Source of the DNA: Paraburkholderia sp. BL25I1N1
Lineage (GTDB): Bacteria > Pseudomonadota > Gammaproteobacteria > Burkholderiales > Burkholderiaceae
Assembly: GCF_003002025.1 (NCBI RefSeq)
Contig: NZ_PVZB01000001.1
Span: 124,001 to 188,000 of the forward strand
Direction: 5' to 3'
DNA length: 64,000 nt
Below the pieces are notes generated by a model. That model made no database searches and was not told the DNA's origin. It saw only the letters and a program-made list of their open reading frames with translations. The translations under genes and the position numbers were made by a program. Positions 8,662-17,402 of the stretch are shown here, piece by piece. Numbering within the stretch: position 1 is the stretch's first letter; the number at the start of each line of letters is the position of its first letter.

Positions 8662-9423
8662 TCAACGGAGCAACTGCTGCAACGCATGCAGAATCAGCGA
8701 GGCGCCGATCACCACCAGAATCCCGTACGCGATGCGACGTGTCATCACACCCGACAGCGGCGGCGGATACTGCCGCGCGACGAGCGTCATTAGCGCGACG
8801 ACCGGGACCGCGAATGCGGCCTGCATCCAGATATCGGCGTCGAGTTGGCCCTCATACGCACTGAACAGCGTACGAGTGATCGAAGTCACCGTGAAGATCA
8901 GAATCAACGCGTAGCGGATCTGCATGAGTGAGAGCGGCTGGCGATAGAACTGAAAAATCAACGGCGGCCCGGATACGCCGAACATCCCGCTCAGCAGACC
9001 GCCGAACAGGCCGCTCACGAAGAAACTCCGGTCGCCCGAGCGGCAAGCGAGCGGCGCCGGCCGCAGCGCCGCGCTTAAGCCGCCATACAGCACCACGGCG
9101 CCCAGCAGCAGTTGCAATACGCTGGAAGCCGAATTGCTCAACAGATCCAGCACCAGCACGCCCGCCACCACCGACGGCAGAATGCCCAATGTGGCGGCGC
9201 CCACCGCGCGCCAGTCGATGTGATGCAGTTTGCCGGGCAAGGCGGCTGCGCTGTTGGCGAGCGTCACGAGGCTGAGCAAAGCGGCGAGACTCGTGACCGG
9301 CGCCAGGTCCAGGCCGCTCGCGGCGCCGATCACGATCATGCTCAGACCGAAGCCGGTGATGGTTTGGAAATAGCTCGCGACGCCCATCAGCGCGAGCAGA
9401 GGCAGCAACTTCTGAACGATCAT
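8662..9423 (-). CDS. tauE: TSUP-family anion exporter, TauE/SafE type
   Basis: A 253-residue integral membrane protein with about eight hydrophobic helices and the two internally similar halves typical of TSUP (GFGLSMIVIGAASGL in the first, FGGLLSGMFGVSGPPLIFQFY in the second). Its ATG overlaps the pta stop (ATGA), so it is the last gene of an xsc-pta-tauE transcript. In that position it most likely exports sulfite released by Xsc, or another sulfonate-derived anion. The family is clear; the substrate is inferred from the operon. Confidence 0.8.
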   Translation of the reverse strand: MIVQKLLPLLALMGVASYFQTITGFGLSMIVIGAASGLDLAPVTSLAALLSLVTLANSAAALPGKLHHIDWRAVGAATLGILPSVVAGVLVLDLLSNSASSVLQLLLGAVVLYGGLSAALRPAPLACRSGDRSFFVSGLFGGLLSGMFGVSGPPLIFQFYRQPLSLMQIRYALILIFTVTSITRTLFSAYEGQLDADIWMQAAFAVPVVALMTLVARQYPPPLSGVMTRRIAYGILVVIGASLILHALQQLLR

Positions 9424-10457
9424 GAACGAGACGGCGTAAGGAGGGCGTCGGGATGCGTGTGCGCGGCTTGCGCCTGCACCGCGGTGACGGCGGTGACGTA
9501 GTAGATGTCGTCCGCGCTGCAACCGCGCGAGAGGTCGTTGGCGGGCTTGCGCAGACCTTGTAGCAGGGGGCCGATCGCCTTCGCGCCGCCGATCCGCTCG
9601 GCCAGCTTGTAGCCGATATTGCCCGCCTCGAGACTCGGAAACACCAGCACGTTGGCGTGGCCTTCAACTTGCGAATGCTTGACCTTGCGCAGCGCGATTT
9701 CGGAGACGATGGCCGCGTCGAGTTGAACGTCGCCGTCAATTGCAAGATGCGGGCGGCGTTCCTGCACGATGTGAGTTGCGTTGACCACCTTGTCGACTGC
9801 CGCATGATGCGCACTGCCGCTCGTCGAAAACGACAGCATGGCTACGCGCGGTTCGTCCATCAGCAGGCTTTTTGCGCTGTCCGCCGCGGCCATCGCGATC
9901 TCGGCGAGTTGGGCGGCATCGGGCTCCACCACGAGTGCGCAATCGGAAAAGATCAGGCCGCCTTTGAGCGTGTGGAACGGCTCGCACAACATCATCAGAA
10001 AGAAGCTCGATACGAGTTTGAACGAAGGCGCAATGCCGATGATCTGGATCGCGGTGCGCACCACGTCGGCGGTGGTGTTGACCGCGCCGGACACGGACCC
10101 GTCGGCGTGGCCGAGGCGCACCATCAGGTTCGCGAAGCACAAAGGGTTGAGGATTTCCTTCTGCGCCTGTTCGAGCGTCATGCCCTTCTTGCTGCGCAAT
10201 GCGAACAATTCGTCGGCATATAACGGTGCGAGCGCCGAAGCGGCGGGGTCCACCAATTCCATACCGTTTAGATCGATGTCGAAGCGGACGGCGGCCTCGC
10301 GGATGCGCGCGGCGTCGCCCACCAGCAGAATGCGCGCAATGCCTTCGCGGCTTGCGCGCTGCGCTGCCTGCAACACGCGCTGGTCCTCGGCCTCGCTTAG
10401 CACGATACGCATCGGCGAACGGCGCGCGTGTTCAATGATGCGGTTGATGGCTTTCAT
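9420..10457 (-). CDS. pta: phosphate acetyltransferase
   Basis: A 345-residue single-domain Pta starting MKAINRIIEHARRSPMRIVL. Typical conserved stretches include NPLCFANLMVRLGHADG, SGAVNTTADVVRTAIQIIG, FSDCALVVEPDA and MLSFSTSGSA. It converts acetyl phosphate from Xsc to acetyl-CoA, the standard partner reaction. No clear Shine-Dalgarno precedes the ATG, and 147 bp with a strong hairpin separate it from xsc, so its expression may be set apart from that of xsc. Confidence 0.93.
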   Translation of the reverse strand: MKAINRIIEHARRSPMRIVLSEAEDQRVLQAAQRASREGIARILLVGDAARIREAAVRFDIDLNGMELVDPAASALAPLYADELFALRSKKGMTLEQAQKEILNPLCFANLMVRLGHADGSVSGAVNTTADVVRTAIQIIGIAPSFKLVSSFFLMMLCEPFHTLKGGLIFSDCALVVEPDAAQLAEIAMAAADSAKSLLMDEPRVAMLSFSTSGSAHHAAVDKVVNATHIVQERRPHLAIDGDVQLDAAIVSEIALRKVKHSQVEGHANVLVFPSLEAGNIGYKLAERIGGAKAIGPLLQGLRKPANDLSRGCSADDIYYVTAVTAVQAQAAHTHPDALLTPSRS

Positions 10458-10500
10458 AAGCGTGGCCGATTGCAGAGGTAGTGAGATCTGGAACGAAGAA

Positions 10501-10543
10501 GCCGGAGACAGCGCGCGTGAAAAGAATGCGCGCTGTTTCCGGC
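10501..10543 (-). terminator. 16-bp stem-loop between xsc and pta
   Basis: GCCGGAGACAGCGCGC (10501-10516) pairs with GCGCGCTGTTTCCGGC (10528-10543) over 16 positions, with one G-U pair and an 11-base loop. On the transcribed minus strand the stem is followed by only a weak TTCTTCGTT tail. It may be a partial terminator or an mRNA-stabilising element that lowers pta-tauE relative to xsc. Confidence 0.55.
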
Positions 10544-10604
10544 CGGTGAGCGCGGCGGCCTCGGTCCGCTTGAACACGGGGGCCGCCCGCGCCGCATGAC
10601 ACGC

Positions 10605-12437
10605 TCAGACGTAATCCTTGTACTTGTCGAGCATGCGCACCGGCTTGGAGAGCGCGTCGCGGCGGAACGGGTCGCCCAGTTCACGCGTACACATGATCTC
10701 GATGATGGTGGTCTTGCCGTGGTTCATCTGCGCGTCGATCGCGCGCTTGAGCGCCGGGCCCACATCTTCGAGACGATCCACCACGATGCCTTCGGCGCCC
10801 ATCGCGCGGGCAATCGCCGCGAAGCTCTGGTTGTCGAGTTCGCCCGCCACGAAGCGGCGATTGTAGAAGTCCACCTGGTTCTTCTTCTCCGCGCCCCACT
10901 GACGGTTGTGGAACACCACTGCCGTCACCGGAATGTTGTGGCGCACGCAGGTCATGGTTTCCATCAGGCTCATGCCCCATGCACCATCGCCTGCATACGA
11001 CACAGCCGGACGGTGCGGCGCGGCAACCTTGGCGCCGATGATGGTCGGAAACGCGTAGCCGCAGTTGCCCCAGCTCATCGCCGCGAAGAAACTGCGCGGC
11101 TTGTTGAAGCGCAGATAGCTGTTGGCCACCGAGTTGATGTTGCCGATATCGGTCGAGACCATCACGTCTTCAGGCATGGCCTTTTCCAGTTCGCGCAGCA
11201 CCTGGCGCGGATGCAGATAAGCGCCGCCGCCGGGCGTGCGTTCGTGCTTCTGCTCCTCGATCATGTCGAGGCTGTAGGCGTCGCGTTCGTGCGTCCAGTC
11301 GTCGAGTTCTTTTTCCCAGGCGGCTTTCTCGGATGCGATCTGAGCGCCGCGTTCCTCGCGCGTGGCGTCGCTTGCGAGCTTGCGTCCCGCAAGGCGTTCG
11401 GTCAGCGCGACGGCGGCGGCCTTCGCGTCGCCGCAGATGCCCACCGAAATTTTCTTCACCAGGCCGAGCATCTTGTGGTCCGCATCGATCTGGATGATCT
11501 TTGCGTTGGTCGGCCAGTAGTCCATGCCGTGCTGCGGCAACGTGCCGAACGGTCCGAGGCGCGAGCCGAGCGCGATCACGACGTCGGCGCGCGACAGCAG
11601 CTTCATCGCCGCCTTCGAGCCCTGATAGCCGAGCGGACCGCACCAAAGCGGATGGTTGGCGGGGAACGAATCGTTGTGCAGATAGCTGTTGACGACCGGC
11701 GCGTTCAGGCGTTCGGCGAGCGCCTTGCATTCTTCGATCGCATCGGCCATCACCACGCCGCCGCCGGAAATGATCACCGGGAACTTGGCTTGCGCGAGCA
11801 GTTCAGCCGCTTCGTTCAGGCTTTGCTCGCCGCCCGCGCCGCGATCGAGACGCTGCGGCTGCGGAATCTCCACCTTGACCTGGCCGTAGAAGTAATCGCG
11901 CGGAATGTTGAGCTGGGTCGGTCCCATTTCCGCCATCGCGCGGTCGAAGCAGCGGCCCGTGAATTCGGCCATACGCGCCGGATGGGTGACGTGGCCTTGA
12001 TACTTGGTGAACTCCTGAAACATAGGCAGTTGTTTGGCTTCCTGGAAGCCACCCAGACCGATGCCCATAGTGCCGGCCTCCGGCGTGACGATCACGACCG
12101 GGCTGTGCGCCCAATAGGCCGCCGCAATGGCGGTGACGCAGTTGCTGATGCCGGGGCCGTTCTGGCCGATCACCACGCCGTGACGTCCCGAGACGCGCGA
12201 ATAACCGTCGGCCATGTGACCGGCGCCCTGCTCGTGCACCACCGGAATCAGGCGAATGCCGGCGGGCGCGAAGATGTCCATGGCATCCATGAAGGCGGAG
12301 CCCATGATGCCGAACATATCGGTCACGCCGTTGGCCGCCAGGGTTTCGACAAACGCTTCCGACGGCGTCATGGCCTGCGGGCCGCTGGCACGGTTGTCGG
12401 CGGTAGCGTCACGCGGGGAAGGATTCTGCTCGCTCAT
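10605..12437 (-). CDS. xsc: sulfoacetaldehyde acetyltransferase
   Basis: A 610-residue thiamine-diphosphate enzyme, slightly longer than usual Xsc because of a ~20-residue N-terminal extension (MSEQNPSPRDATADNRAS). Three domains are visible: the Pyr domain with the activating Glu in PVVHEQGAGHMADGYSRVSG, a central domain, and the PP domain with GDGAWGMSLMETMTC followed by the Asn of VVFHNRQWG. It cleaves sulfoacetaldehyde with phosphate to acetyl phosphate and sulfite (EC 2.3.3.15). The ATG at 12435-12437 follows GGAG. Followed by pta and tauE; this is the hub of the island. Confidence 0.95.
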   Translation of the reverse strand: MSEQNPSPRDATADNRASGPQAMTPSEAFVETLAANGVTDMFGIMGSAFMDAMDIFAPAGIRLIPVVHEQGAGHMADGYSRVSGRHGVVIGQNGPGISNCVTAIAAAYWAHSPVVIVTPEAGTMGIGLGGFQEAKQLPMFQEFTKYQGHVTHPARMAEFTGRCFDRAMAEMGPTQLNIPRDYFYGQVKVEIPQPQRLDRGAGGEQSLNEAAELLAQAKFPVIISGGGVVMADAIEECKALAERLNAPVVNSYLHNDSFPANHPLWCGPLGYQGSKAAMKLLSRADVVIALGSRLGPFGTLPQHGMDYWPTNAKIIQIDADHKMLGLVKKISVGICGDAKAAAVALTERLAGRKLASDATREERGAQIASEKAAWEKELDDWTHERDAYSLDMIEEQKHERTPGGGAYLHPRQVLRELEKAMPEDVMVSTDIGNINSVANSYLRFNKPRSFFAAMSWGNCGYAFPTIIGAKVAAPHRPAVSYAGDGAWGMSLMETMTCVRHNIPVTAVVFHNRQWGAEKKNQVDFYNRRFVAGELDNQSFAAIARAMGAEGIVVDRLEDVGPALKRAIDAQMNHGKTTIIEIMCTRELGDPFRRDALSKPVRMLDKYKDYV

Positions 12438-12459
12438 GGGGTGTCTCCAGCTCTTTGAG

Positions 12460-12568
12460 ATAAATGGAACAAAAAATACCGAAAAATGCTTGGCGTCTGA
12501 AATGTAGGCCAGTGGTTTCTGGCAGTCAACCAAAATTCAAATAAATGGAACGTTTTGTATCAAAAAAA
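12460..12568 (-). promoter_or_regulatory. xsc upstream control region with direct repeats
   Basis: The AT-rich gap before xsc has a perfect 11-bp direct repeat, ATAAATGGAAC, at 12460-12470 and 12541-12551 (81 bp apart), each followed by an A/T tract with a TACC or TATC core. The second is followed by TTTGTATCAAAAAAA (12554-12568), shared with the cobS-like promoter. These are probable binding sites of one of the island's regulators. Confidence 0.5.
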
Positions 12569-12595
12569 TGTGCTGTTTTGTGGGTTGCGGCTTGC

Positions 12596-12636
12596 GCCGT
12601 GGCAGCGGCGGCCGCTCACGGCCTTACTGCCACGGC
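12596..12636 (-). repeat. inverted repeat across the aldehyde dehydrogenase stop
   Basis: GCCGTGGCAG (12596-12605) and CTGCCACGGC (12627-12636) are perfect 10-bp arms. The second arm lies in the last codons of the aldehyde dehydrogenase and the loop holds its stop. There is no T-run, so it is not a classical terminator; 3'-end protection or attenuation is possible. Confidence 0.4.
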
Positions 12637-14081
12637 AATGAGTACGTTTTGACGTTGGTGAAGCTCTTGATCGCTTCCTGGACACCTTCCTTGTAGCCGA
12701 GCCCCGAATCCTTGATGCCGCCGAACGGCGTCAGTTCGAGCCGGTAGCCCGGCACTTCGCGCACGTTCACGCTGCCCACCTCCAGCTCCGCGATAAACCG
12801 CGTGATGTAGTCGAGCCGGTTCGTGCAGACGGAAGAGGACAGGCCGTAATCGGTGGAGTTGGAGAGTCGGATCGCTTCGTCGATATCGCGGAAGCGGATG
12901 ACCGGCGAAATCGGCCCGAAGGTTTCATAACGAACGAGTGGCATATCCGGCGTGACGTGATCGACCACGGTCGGCGAATAGAGCGCGCCGCGGCGCACGT
13001 TGCCGAGCAGCAGCTTCGCGCCGCGGCTCACGGCGTCGTTGACTTGCGCTTCGAAGAATTTCGCGGCGTCTTCGTCGATCACGGTGCCCATGTCGGTGGC
13101 GGGATCAGCCGGGTCGCCGTAGCGTATCGCGCGGGTCTTCTCCACCAGCATTTCGACGAAGCGGTCCGCCACCGCTTCATGCACGAGCATCCGCTTGATC
13201 GCGGTGCAGCGCTGTCCCGAGTTCTTGTACGAGCCGGAAACGGCCAGCGTGCTCGCTTCGTCGAGATCCGCGTCTTCCATCACGATGATCGGATCGTTGC
13301 CGCCCAGTTCTAAAACCGCGCGCCGATACCCCATCTTGTTCGCGATGTATTTGCCGATGGCGACGCCGCCCGTGAACGTGATCAGGTCCACGTGCCGGTT
13401 CGTGATGAGTTCGTCGGCGATGTCTTTGGGGTCGCCCGTCACCACCTGGAGCATTTGTTGCGGCAGGCCGGCGCTGTAGAGAATATCGGCGAGCAGGCAG
13501 GTGGACAGCGGCACCTTTTCCGACGGCTTGACGACGATCCGATTATTGGTCGCGATGGACGGCACGATCTTGTGCGCCACCTGGTTCATCGGATGATTGA
13601 ACGGCGTGATCGCGCAGATCACGCCGAGCAGCGGTTCGCGCTGCGTGTAGACGCGGCGCTGTTTCCCGTGCGGTGTCAGATCGCAGGAGAAAATCTGGCC
13701 GTCGTCTTTCAGCGCTTCGTTGGCGCCGAAGACCAATACGTCGCTGACGCGGCCGGCTTCGTAGAGCGAATCTTTTTTGCAGAGCCCCGATTCCGCGGTA
13801 ATCAGGTCGGCGATTTCGCCGGTCCGCTCGCGCACGATATCCGCCGCGCGGCGCAGGATCTGTGCACGCTCATAGCGTGTGAGCCGGGCGCGATACGCGT
13901 GCGCGTACTCGAAAGCGAGGCGCACGTCGTCCACGGTGGCTTTCGGAACGGTGCCGACCAGTTCGCGCGTAAAAGGGTTGAATACTTCGATGACCTCGGC
14001 GCGCGTGACCCTTTCACCGCCGATGCGCATGGCTTCGTGCCGAATTGCAGCAGGCATCCGTGGTTTGAAGATGGCGTTCAC
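12624..14081 (-). CDS. NAD(P)-dependent aldehyde dehydrogenase, phosphonoacetaldehyde dehydrogenase-like
   Basis: A 485-residue ALDH-superfamily enzyme. The general-base region VLELGGNDPI (Glu near 255) and the nucleophile in NSGQRCTAIKR (Cys near 290) are intact, as is the C-terminal ETFGPISPVIRF. It looks closest to the phosphonoacetaldehyde dehydrogenase (PhnY-like) group. Next to xsc it may instead oxidise sulfoacetaldehyde or a related C2 aldehyde. The start is a GTG at 14079-14081 after AGGGGG. It is separated from tauABC by a terminator, so it has its own promoter. Confidence 0.75.
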   Translation of the reverse strand: MNAIFKPRMPAAIRHEAMRIGGERVTRAEVIEVFNPFTRELVGTVPKATVDDVRLAFEYAHAYRARLTRYERAQILRRAADIVRERTGEIADLITAESGLCKKDSLYEAGRVSDVLVFGANEALKDDGQIFSCDLTPHGKQRRVYTQREPLLGVICAITPFNHPMNQVAHKIVPSIATNNRIVVKPSEKVPLSTCLLADILYSAGLPQQMLQVVTGDPKDIADELITNRHVDLITFTGGVAIGKYIANKMGYRRAVLELGGNDPIIVMEDADLDEASTLAVSGSYKNSGQRCTAIKRMLVHEAVADRFVEMLVEKTRAIRYGDPADPATDMGTVIDEDAAKFFEAQVNDAVSRGAKLLLGNVRRGALYSPTVVDHVTPDMPLVRYETFGPISPVIRFRDIDEAIRLSNSTDYGLSSSVCTNRLDYITRFIAELEVGSVNVREVPGYRLELTPFGGIKDSGLGYKEGVQEAIKSFTNVKTYSLPWQ

Positions 14082-14218
14082 GCGGCCCCCTGACTGGATT
14101 GACGATCGTGGAAGGTAAATGTCGTACCGTTGAGATCGATAGTGCCGTTGGGCACGCCGGCGGGGTAGAGCCAGCGTGGGGGAGTCGCTGAGTCCAGCGC
14201 CGTGTCACCACGTGACGC

Positions 14219-14251
14219 AAAAAAAGAGAAAGGGCCCGAAGAAGGGCCCTT
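14219..14251 (-). terminator. rho-independent terminator of tauABC
   Basis: On the minus strand AAGGGCCC-TTCTTC-GGGCCCTT forms a perfect 8-bp stem followed by TCTCTTTTTTT. It lies 31 bp after the tauC stop and closes the transporter transcript. Confidence 0.85.
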
Positions 14252-14281
14252 GTCAACGAACTGAACTGCGGTGAAGCCTCG

Positions 14282-15202
14282 TCAAACCTTCCCTTTCCAA
14301 GGCACCAGCACGCGCTCGATATAACGCATCAGCAAATCGAAGCACAGCGCAAAGAACCCGATCACGATGATCCCCATGATCACCACATCGCTCGCGAGAA
14401 ATTCCGCGGCGTTGAGCACCATGAAGCCGAGCCCGCTGGTCGACGCGACCATTTCAGCAGCCACCAGCGTAGTCCAGCCCACGCCGATGCCGATCCGCAT
14501 GCCGGTAAAGATCTCCGGCATCGCCGACTTGAGGATCACGTACAGCACCACTTGCGTGCGCGAGGCGCCCATCGAATACGCGGCGTGAATCTGCTCGATC
14601 GACACCGACCGCACGCCCGCGCGGGCCGCAATCGCGAGCGGCGCGAAGATCGCCAGGTAGATCAGCAGCACCTTCGAAAATTCGCCGATGCCGAACCAGA
14701 TGATGATGAGCGGCAAGTACGCGAGCGGCGGCAACGGCCGGTAGAACTCGATCGGCGGATCGAACGCACCGCGCGCAAAGCGCGACACGCCCATCATCAC
14801 GCCGACGGGTATCGCCGTGAGACAGGCGAGCGCGAACGCGCCGAACACCCGCAGCAAGCTGATGCCGGTATGCTGGGCGAGCGTCGAATTGGCGAAGCCT
14901 TCCGTCGCGACGTAGATGAACTTCGCGTAGACGGCCTGTGGCGATGGCAGGAACAGCGGCTTGATCCAGTGCAGATTGGTCGCCGCGAACCAGAGCGCTA
15001 GGAACGCGGCCACGGTGATCAGGCTCGTGGCGACGCTGCTGCCTTGTCCCGGCACGCCGAACGTGTCGCCGGGCCGGGCGGGCTTCTTCGCGAGCATACG
15101 AGGTCCACGGCCCGGTCTGCGGGGCGGTCGGACCGGCGTGTTCGTTTCCATGGGCGCGGCCTCGCCGTGCAACACGGCATGAGCGGATTTAGAACTAAGC
15201 AT
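14282..15202 (-). CDS. tauC: sulfonate/taurine ABC transporter permease
   Basis: A 306-residue BPD-type permease: a charged N-terminal tail of ~55 residues, then about six hydrophobic helices ([18 protein letters not shown] is the first). The cytoplasmic EAA loop is present around [18 protein letters not shown]. It overlaps the end of tauB by 8 bp, so translation is coupled. With TauA and TauB it forms an SsuABC/TauABC-type importer for taurine or other alkanesulfonates. Confidence 0.88.
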   Translation of the reverse strand: MLSSKSAHAVLHGEAAPMETNTPVRPPRRPGRGPRMLAKKPARPGDTFGVPGQGSSVATSLITVAAFLALWFAATNLHWIKPLFLPSPQAVYAKFIYVATEGFANSTLAQHTGISLLRVFGAFALACLTAIPVGVMMGVSRFARGAFDPPIEFYRPLPPLAYLPLIIIWFGIGEFSKVLLIYLAIFAPLAIAARAGVRSVSIEQIHAAYSMGASRTQVVLYVILKSAMPEIFTGMRIGIGVGWTTLVAAEMVASTSGLGFMVLNAAEFLASDVVIMGIIVIGFFALCFDLLMRYIERVLVPWKGKV

Positions 15203-16010
15203 GAGCGACTCCGGCCTCGGCGCCGTGCATCTTCTCGTCGCCGTAAATGATGTTGAGAACCTGCTCGCGCATCGCGATGAAATCGGGACTCGATTTGATC
15301 GCCCGTGCGTCGCGCGTTTGGAGAAAACGGCGATTGAAGTCCAGTTCGTAGGTATGCGTGATGCGCCCGGGACGCGGCGACATCACGATCAGCCGGCTCG
15401 CGAGGAACAGCGCCTCCTCCACGCTGTGCGTGATGAAGAAAAACATCTTGTTGGTCTTCTTCCAGACGTCGAGCAGAAGCTCCTGAATGGTTTCGCGAGT
15501 GAGCGCGTCGAGCGCGGCCATTGGCTCGTCCATCAGCAGCATCGCCGGATCGCAGGTGAGCGCGCGGGCAATGCCGACGCGCTGCTGCATGCCGCCGGAG
15601 AGCTGATAGATCATGTGCTTGTGGAAGTCCTGCAAGCCGACCAGCGCGAGATTGCGCACGGCGATTTCGCGCCGCTGCGCGCGCGGCACGCCTTGCAGCT
15701 TGAGGCCGAATTCCGCGTTGTCGATCACGTTGAGCCACGGCAATAGCGCATGCTTCTGGAACACCACGCCGCGGTCCGCCCCCGGCCCCGCGATGGGTTC
15801 GCCGCCGAGCAGCAACTCGCCGCGGCTCGGCGCGATGAAGCCGGCCATCAGTGATAACAACGTGGTCTTGCCGCAGCCGGATGCGCCCAGCGCGACCACG
15901 AAGTCACCCGAGCGGATCGTCAGGTTGATATCGTCGAGCGCCTGCACGGTCTGGCCGGGGCGCCGCCCCGGAAACACCACGCTCACGTTTCTGACTGTCA
16001 TGTTTTCCAT
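15195..16010 (-). CDS. tauB: sulfonate/taurine ABC transporter ATPase
   Basis: A 271-residue ABC ATPase. Walker A is GASGCGKTT (near residue 43), the Q-loop is [11 protein letters not shown], the signature is LSGGMQQRV, and Walker B is [12 protein letters not shown], with the H-loop THSVEEALF. The ATG is preceded by a full AGGAGG seven bases away. It powers the TauAC importer and is the middle gene of the operon. Confidence 0.9.
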   Translation of the reverse strand: MENMTVRNVSVVFPGRRPGQTVQALDDINLTIRSGDFVVALGASGCGKTTLLSLMAGFIAPSRGELLLGGEPIAGPGADRGVVFQKHALLPWLNVIDNAEFGLKLQGVPRAQRREIAVRNLALVGLQDFHKHMIYQLSGGMQQRVGIARALTCDPAMLLMDEPMAALDALTRETIQELLLDVWKKTNKMFFFITHSVEEALFLASRLIVMSPRPGRITHTYELDFNRRFLQTRDARAIKSSPDFIAMREQVLNIIYGDEKMHGAEAGVAHA

Positions 16011-16042
16011 GTTGCCTCCTGATCTCGCGGATCACGGTTACG

Positions 16043-17101
16043 TCATTTGAGTTGCGCGGCGGCTTCGGCATAAGCCGGTGTCACGAATTTCGAGTAGTCC
16101 GGCAACACGGTGCCGATCTGTTTCTGGCTCTTCAGGAACTCCGACGTGTCCTTCAGCGCGAGCGCGGCGCGGCTCGTCGTACCGCCGCCCAGCCATTGCG
16201 CGGATGCCTGTTCGCTGACCGTGGGGAACGCGTACAGCGACAGCGACGCCGGCACTTCCGCCGGCGAGCCGCCGATCATCTTCGCGATGGCGGCCGCTTG
16301 CGGCGAGCTGGCATTCCATTGCGACGGATCGTTGCGGTACTGCTGATCGGCGTCGGCGATCGCCTTGACGAGTTTCACCATGAAGTCCTTATGTTCCTCG
16401 CCCCATTTGCGATCGACCGCAATGCCGTCGAAGGTCGGCTTGCCGAGCTTCGAGAGGTCGCCGGAGGTGATCAGCACCTTGCCGCTTTTCTTCAGTTCAG
16501 CGAGCGCGGGGTCCCACACATAGGCGGCGTCGATGTCGCCGCGCGACCAGGCCGCGACGATCTGATTGGGCTGCATGTTGAGAATCTTCAGGTCAGACGG
16601 ATTGATGCCCCAGTGCTGCAGCGCGAACATGGTGTGATAGTGGGTCGTCGACACGAACGGCACGCCGATGGTCTTGCCCTTCAGGTCCGCCGGCTTCGTG
16701 ATGCCGGAGCCGTTGCGCACTACCATCGCTTCGGCCTGGTTGATGTTGTCGAGAATCCAGAAGAGCTGCAGATCGAGGCCCTGGCTCACGGCGGCGGCGA
16801 GCGGGCTGGAACCGATCACGCCGACCTTGACGTCGCCGGACGCCAGCGCGGTCGCCACTTTTGCGCCGGACTCGAACTGCCGCCAGTTGATCTTGTAGCC
16901 GGTGGCCTTTGCGATCGACCCGTTCGCGATGCCGACCACCCACGGGTCGACGATCTGCTGATAGGCAATCGTGATTTCCTTGTCCTCGGCGTGGGCGGGC
17001 GTCGCCGCGAAACACGCCGTGGCGGCGCAAACCAGCGACAGGATGCAACGTGCCGTCCGATGGAACCACGGCCGTAATGTCGAGTTTTTATGGCGTTTCA
17101 T
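16043..17101 (-). CDS. tauA: taurine/sulfonate periplasmic binding protein
   Basis: A 352-residue solute-binding protein from ATG 17099-17101. Residues 1-38 form a signal peptide with a basic N-region, a hydrophobic core and AHA as the likely cleavage site before EDKE. The mature part has the TauA/SsuA pattern ITIAYQQIVDPWVVGIANG and IGSSPLAAAVSQGLDLQLFW. A GTG four codons upstream is an alternative start. First gene of tauABC; its leader carries tandem 12-bp repeats. Confidence 0.9.
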   Translation of the reverse strand: MKRHKNSTLRPWFHRTARCILSLVCAATACFAATPAHAEDKEITIAYQQIVDPWVVGIANGSIAKATGYKINWRQFESGAKVATALASGDVKVGVIGSSPLAAAVSQGLDLQLFWILDNINQAEAMVVRNGSGITKPADLKGKTIGVPFVSTTHYHTMFALQHWGINPSDLKILNMQPNQIVAAWSRGDIDAAYVWDPALAELKKSGKVLITSGDLSKLGKPTFDGIAVDRKWGEEHKDFMVKLVKAIADADQQYRNDPSQWNASSPQAAAIAKMIGGSPAEVPASLSLYAFPTVSEQASAQWLGGGTTSRAALALKDTSEFLKSQKQIGTVLPDYSKFVTPAYAEAAAQLK

Positions 17102-17118
17102 AATAGGTCTCACAATAG

Positions 17119-17155
17119 GTTTGATCAGCGGTTTGATCAGCGGGTTTCAACAGCG
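17119..17155. repeat. three tandem 12-bp repeats in the tauA leader
   Basis: GTTTGATCAGCG occurs at 17119-17130 and 17131-17142, with a third degenerate copy (GTTTCAACAGCG) at 17144-17155. They lie 18-54 bp upstream of the tauA start. MocR regulators of the TauR type bind direct repeats, so these are candidate regulator sites, though the position near the ribosome site could equally act on the mRNA. Confidence 0.5.
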
Positions 17156-17255
17156 GCTGTCGGTGGAGCATGGAACTCGTATGACCACGACGGGTGCTTG
17201 TCCCAATCGCGTTGGACGGGGTGAGTCGAGTATCGTCAGTAAAAAATAGAGCAAG

Positions 17256-17265
17256 TTAGTGCCAG
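17256..17265 (-). promoter_or_regulatory. possible TauR half-site
   Basis: On the minus strand this reads CTGGCACTAA, which matches 8 of 10 positions of the CTGGACYTAA motif I recall for TauR of Rhodobacter. It sits in the middle of the divergent tauA/tauR region just beyond an A-rich tract. A single degenerate half-site is weak evidence. Confidence 0.25.
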
Positions 17266-17402
17266 ACGGCGCCGATCGTTGAGTCCACATCGGCGCGTCA
17301 AGCCGTTCTGGCCGGCCCGCGCCGTCGCCGCTCACGCGGCAGAAGGCTCTCACGTGCAGCGTTGGCGTGACTGGCGCGGCTCGTTCACTTTTGGGAGGAA
17401 GC

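Noticed and set aside
10596..12458. A 620-codon open frame on the plus strand opposite xsc
   Set aside because: It mirrors xsc codon by codon; high third-position GC in xsc keeps the opposite frame open. Composition is Arg/His-rich with no domain.
14078..14281. Open frame continuing tauC past its stop and ending GTGA at the aldehyde dehydrogenase start
   Set aside because: It crosses the tauC terminator and has no usable start codon with a ribosome site; the overlap is probably chance.
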